From Polyangiaceae bacterium (GTDB taxonomy: Bacteria > Myxococcota > Polyangia > Polyangiales > Polyangiaceae), in NCBI GenBank assembly GCA_025936205.1, contig JAICTU010000137.1, positions 1-18,709 on the forward strand: a DNA stretch of 18,709 nucleotides, written 5' to 3'. A program made the position numbers and the translations under genes. Position 1 is the stretch's first letter. Each line of letters begins with the position of its first letter. Of this stretch, positions 16,889 to 18,709 are shown in pieces. The notes under the pieces are model-generated. The model saw only the letters and a program-made list of their open reading frames with translations. It had not been told where the DNA came from and searched no databases.

Positions 16889-17869
16889 TCAGGGCTGCGA
16901 CTCTGCGCGGCTTTTTTGCGGGAGTTGCGCCCTGCGATCCCGGATGGCGAGGCGTTGACGCTCCACGCTATCGGCAGGAGCGCCGTGCTCGCTGGCATGC
17001 GCGAGCGCCGACTCGGCATCCTCGTAGCGACCGAGCAGGATCAGCGACCAGGATTTACCGAGCAGCGCTGGAGTAAAGCTCGGACGACCCGCGAGCAACG
17101 ACTCGTACGCCGCCAGCGCTCGCTCCGGCTCGTTCATGCGCAGCGCCACGGTCGCCAGGCCGAGCTGGTTCTCGAGCGCGTTGGGGTCTGCACGCAGCCC
17201 GTTGACATAAGCTTGCCGGGCCGCTTCGAGCTGACCGAGACTCACCCGCACCAGACCGAGCGCGTGCCAGGTTTCTGCGTCGCCCGGAGCGCGCCGAGCG
17301 GCCTCCGCGAGTCGCGGCTCCGCCAGGCTCGGCTCACCCCAGCGGGTCGCACGCAATCCACCGACCTTCGGCCCCAGCGGATCCAGGGGCGCGATCTGGC
17401 TCGCCCGATCGTAGGCAGCCAGCGCTTCATCGTAGCGATGCGAGAGCTCCTGCGCATGACCCAGCTCGACCCATGGGATCGGACTGTCCGGCGGAAGCAT
17501 TTCAGCCAACCGTTCGGTCTGGGCCGTTGCGCGATCGAGCCGCCCCACGCTTCCATAAAGACGAATCAGTTGTCTACGCTCCGCAATATCGCTCGGATGG
17601 GCCGCCAGGTGCTGTTCGAGCAAGTCGATGGCCTCTGTTTCTCGGCCGCGCTCCGCAAGCAAGCTCGCGCGCTCCAGCGGCGGAGGATCGATGCGACAGG
17701 CCACGCCCAGCACGAGCGCCACTGCGAGCAGTACTCCGACGCGCGGCGTAACCCGCGTCTCGCTCGCCGACCGCCCCGAGGGTCGAGGACCGCAATTCCG
17801 CGTGAGGAGTTTTACGGGTCCCGTCGACCGCGCTAGAGAGCATCTGCTGCAACCGTCTCTCGAGTGCAT
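16889..17869 (-). CDS. TPR-repeat lipoprotein (predicted)
   Basis: From the ATG at 17869 the product is 326 residues. After a long N-terminal region comes a hydrophobic core (VGVLLAVALVLGVAC) with a cysteine at position 58 in an imperfect lipobox (Gly at -3, Ala at -1), suggesting a lipoprotein or, failing that, a membrane-anchored protein. The rest is seven tandem 34-residue TPRs, each ending near an expected Pro (AAHPSD, MLPPD, IAPLD, RAPGD, RADPNA, AGRPSF), followed by a short charged tail. TPR lipoproteins commonly serve as envelope assembly or scaffold proteins. The start is uncertain. A GTG at 17950 is also in frame but would overlap the signal peptide of the divergent gene. The 43 residues before the hydrophobic core are unusually long and contain uncommon codons (AGA, CTA, GTA), yet no ATG, GTG or TTG lies between 17869 and the core. 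It lies upstream of the giant TPR gene on the same strand and may share its function. Confidence 0.8.
   Translation of the reverse strand: MHSRDGCSRCSLARSTGPVKLLTRNCGPRPSGRSASETRVTPRVGVLLAVALVLGVACRIDPPPLERASLLAERGRETEAIDLLEQHLAAHPSDIAERRQLIRLYGSVGRLDRATAQTERLAEMLPPDSPIPWVELGHAQELSHRYDEALAAYDRASQIAPLDPLGPKVGGLRATRWGEPSLAEPRLAEAARRAPGDAETWHALGLVRVSLGQLEAARQAYVNGLRADPNALENQLGLATVALRMNEPERALAAYESLLAGRPSFTPALLGKSWSLILLGRYEDAESALAHASEHGAPADSVERQRLAIRDRRAQLPQKSRAESQP
16894..16917 (+). terminator. Intrinsic-terminator-like structure reading rightward
   Basis: GCTGCG (16894-16899) and CGCGGC (16906-16911) pair with one G-U, enclosing a 6-base loop, and are followed at once by six T (16912-16917). 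This is the textbook arrangement for plus-strand transcription, but it lies inside the last codons of the minus-strand TPR lipoprotein gene. It could stop antisense transcription entering that gene. The stem is short, so it may be coincidental. Confidence 0.35.
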
Positions 17870-17871
17870 GG

Positions 17872-18709
17872 GTGAAGTCTGAAGTGTCAGCGGCCGCGTA
17901 CCGGAAAGCAATCGGGGTTCTTTCTCTGATCTCGCCCTTGGTCGCGCCACTGCCCCGAGTCGGTGTGCTCGGACTCGGTGTGCTCGGAGTCAGTGTCCTT
18001 GGAGTTTGGGGTTGTGACTCCGATCGCAAGCCGTACACACCCTTCCCTACCGCCTCTGGCACGCCCAGCACGGCACCGGCTCCGAGTATGACTCCGCCGC
18101 GCGTCGACGCGGGCCCCGCGCGCGAAGCCGCGAGCATCAGCCGCGGAGCGCTGTTTGCGCCATCCGGCGCTCGCGAGTGGCGGATCGCCGACCGGAAGCT
18201 GACCGCCCCCGACGGGTTCGCGTTCCGGCTGGGGCTCGCCGGAGGGCTCGCGGGAGGCAAGGACAACGACGTCCTCGCATGGCTGACGGGGATGCTCGAG
18301 AAGCCCGCGATCGGCGAGCTCTGGCTCTTCCCCCAAGACGGCGCCCCCCGCCTGGTCAGCGGCGCGCCCGGTTTCTTGCCGACCGGCCCCACTTGTAGTC
18401 ACGACGCCCACCTCGATCAAACGGGGCCCAACTCGGTCTCGCTCGACATCCGGGCGACGTGCGCCGCGCCGCTCCTGCCGCGCACGCCGGACCGTAGCGT
18501 GGCCGTGTTCGCGCCGCTGCGCGAGAATCCAAAGATCGTCGGCTTCCGCGTGGCGGCGCCGGCCGCGGGCGAGACCATGCGCCTCGAGATTGTGTCGCGC
18601 GATCGCGATGGCGATGGCCGCGACGATGTCGAGATGACGTTGGTCTTGGCGGCGCCGCGGGCGCCGGAAGCGCGCGCGAGCTTTGTGTGGCTGGATCGCC
18701 CTGCGGGCC
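17872..18709 (+). CDS. Predicted lipoprotein with Ca-type Asp loop, partial (runs off right edge)
   Basis: An open frame of at least 279 codons with no stop before the window ends. The N terminus has a long hydrophobic stretch ending VLGVWGC, a near-canonical lipobox, with the cysteine at residue 48 if GTG 17872 is the start. GTG 17884 and TTG 17938 are alternatives; the last would give a compact 25-residue signal. Asp follows the cysteine, which in E. coli would favour inner-membrane retention; whether that rule holds here is unknown. A Pro/Thr/Ser/Ala linker (about 55-85) leads to a mixed domain with WLTGMLEKPAIGELWLFP, two cysteines (C175, C197) that could form a disulfide, and a beta-like segment ending in DRDGDGRDD (244-252), resembling Asp-rich calcium-binding loops of the EF-hand or thrombospondin type 3 kind. 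I do not recognise the family. It diverges from the TPR lipoprotein gene, with the nearest start codons 2 bases apart. Confidence 0.75.
   Translation, partial: MKSEVSAAAYRKAIGVLSLISPLVAPLPRVGVLGLGVLGVSVLGVWGCDSDRKPYTPFPTASGTPSTAPAPSMTPPRVDAGPAREAASISRGALFAPSGAREWRIADRKLTAPDGFAFRLGLAGGLAGGKDNDVLAWLTGMLEKPAIGELWLFPQDGAPRLVSGAPGFLPTGPTCSHDAHLDQTGPNSVSLDIRATCAAPLLPRTPDRSVAVFAPLRENPKIVGFRVAAPAAGETMRLEIVSRDRDGDGRDDVEMTLVLAAPRAPEARASFVWLDRPAG
17959..18003 (+). repeat. Three 15-base tandem repeats in a signal peptide core
   Basis: Copy 1 is GTCGGTGTGCTCGGA. Copy 2 differs at one base (first base C). Copy 3 is GTCAGTGTCCTTGGA, with three differences from copy 1. Each encodes a hydrophobic pentapeptide, VGVLG, LGVLG and VSVLG, forming the hydrophobic core just before the lipobox cysteine of the partial lipoprotein. 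Confidence 0.85.

Noticed and set aside
16905..16920. Run of six A on the minus strand as a slippery heptamer in the TPR lipoprotein gene
   Set aside because: The frame reads CAA AAA AGC, which does not place A-AAA-AAG in the frame needed for -1 slippage, and it lies only a few codons before the stop.
17574..18392. Minus-strand open frame of 272 codons across the divergent region
   Set aside because: It overlaps the start regions of both predicted lipoproteins, is low-complexity (Ser/Pro/Arg/Ala) and has no domain or export signal.

Overview
The window is a high-GC bacterial chromosome segment. It has strong G/C preference at third codon positions, GTG starts, long antisense open frames, alanine/proline-rich linkers, two adjacent predicted lipoproteins and an exceptionally large tetratricopeptide-repeat (TPR) gene. 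This style suggests a myxobacterium (Myxococcota, perhaps Polyangiales). That placement is inference from style and gene content; no rRNA or other phylogenetic marker RNA is present.

Left part, plus strand (1-4419): dnaX (clamp-loader tau subunit) and recR (recombination mediator) overlap by one base and form a replication/repair operon. They are followed by ridA (enamine/imine deaminase) and a 405-residue protein of unknown function. The ybaB/ebfC gene that often lies between dnaX and recR is absent.

Middle, minus strand (4433-16735): a fold-type IV PLP aminotransferase lies 3 bases downstream of an 11.4-kb gene. That gene encodes a 3788-residue protein built almost entirely of TPR-type helical repeats. 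By eye there are about 49 modules of roughly 75 residues, interrupted once by a lysine/glutamate-rich linker. The aminotransferase converges on the 405-residue gene, with 13 bases between the stop codons and a perfect 10-bp-stem hairpin at the junction.

Right part (16889-18709): a probable TPR lipoprotein lies upstream of the giant gene on the same strand, 153 bases away. A second, divergent predicted lipoprotein runs off the right edge. Its signal peptide core is encoded by three 15-base tandem repeats, and it carries an Asp-rich calcium-type loop. The two divergent genes leave almost no room for a conventional intergenic promoter region.

The left genes are ordinary housekeeping. The part worth attention is the minus-strand set of TPR lipoprotein, giant TPR solenoid and aminotransferase, with the divergent lipoprotein beside it. 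It looks like an envelope-plus-cytoplasm scaffold of unknown purpose. No mobile element, CRISPR array, tRNA or rRNA was seen.
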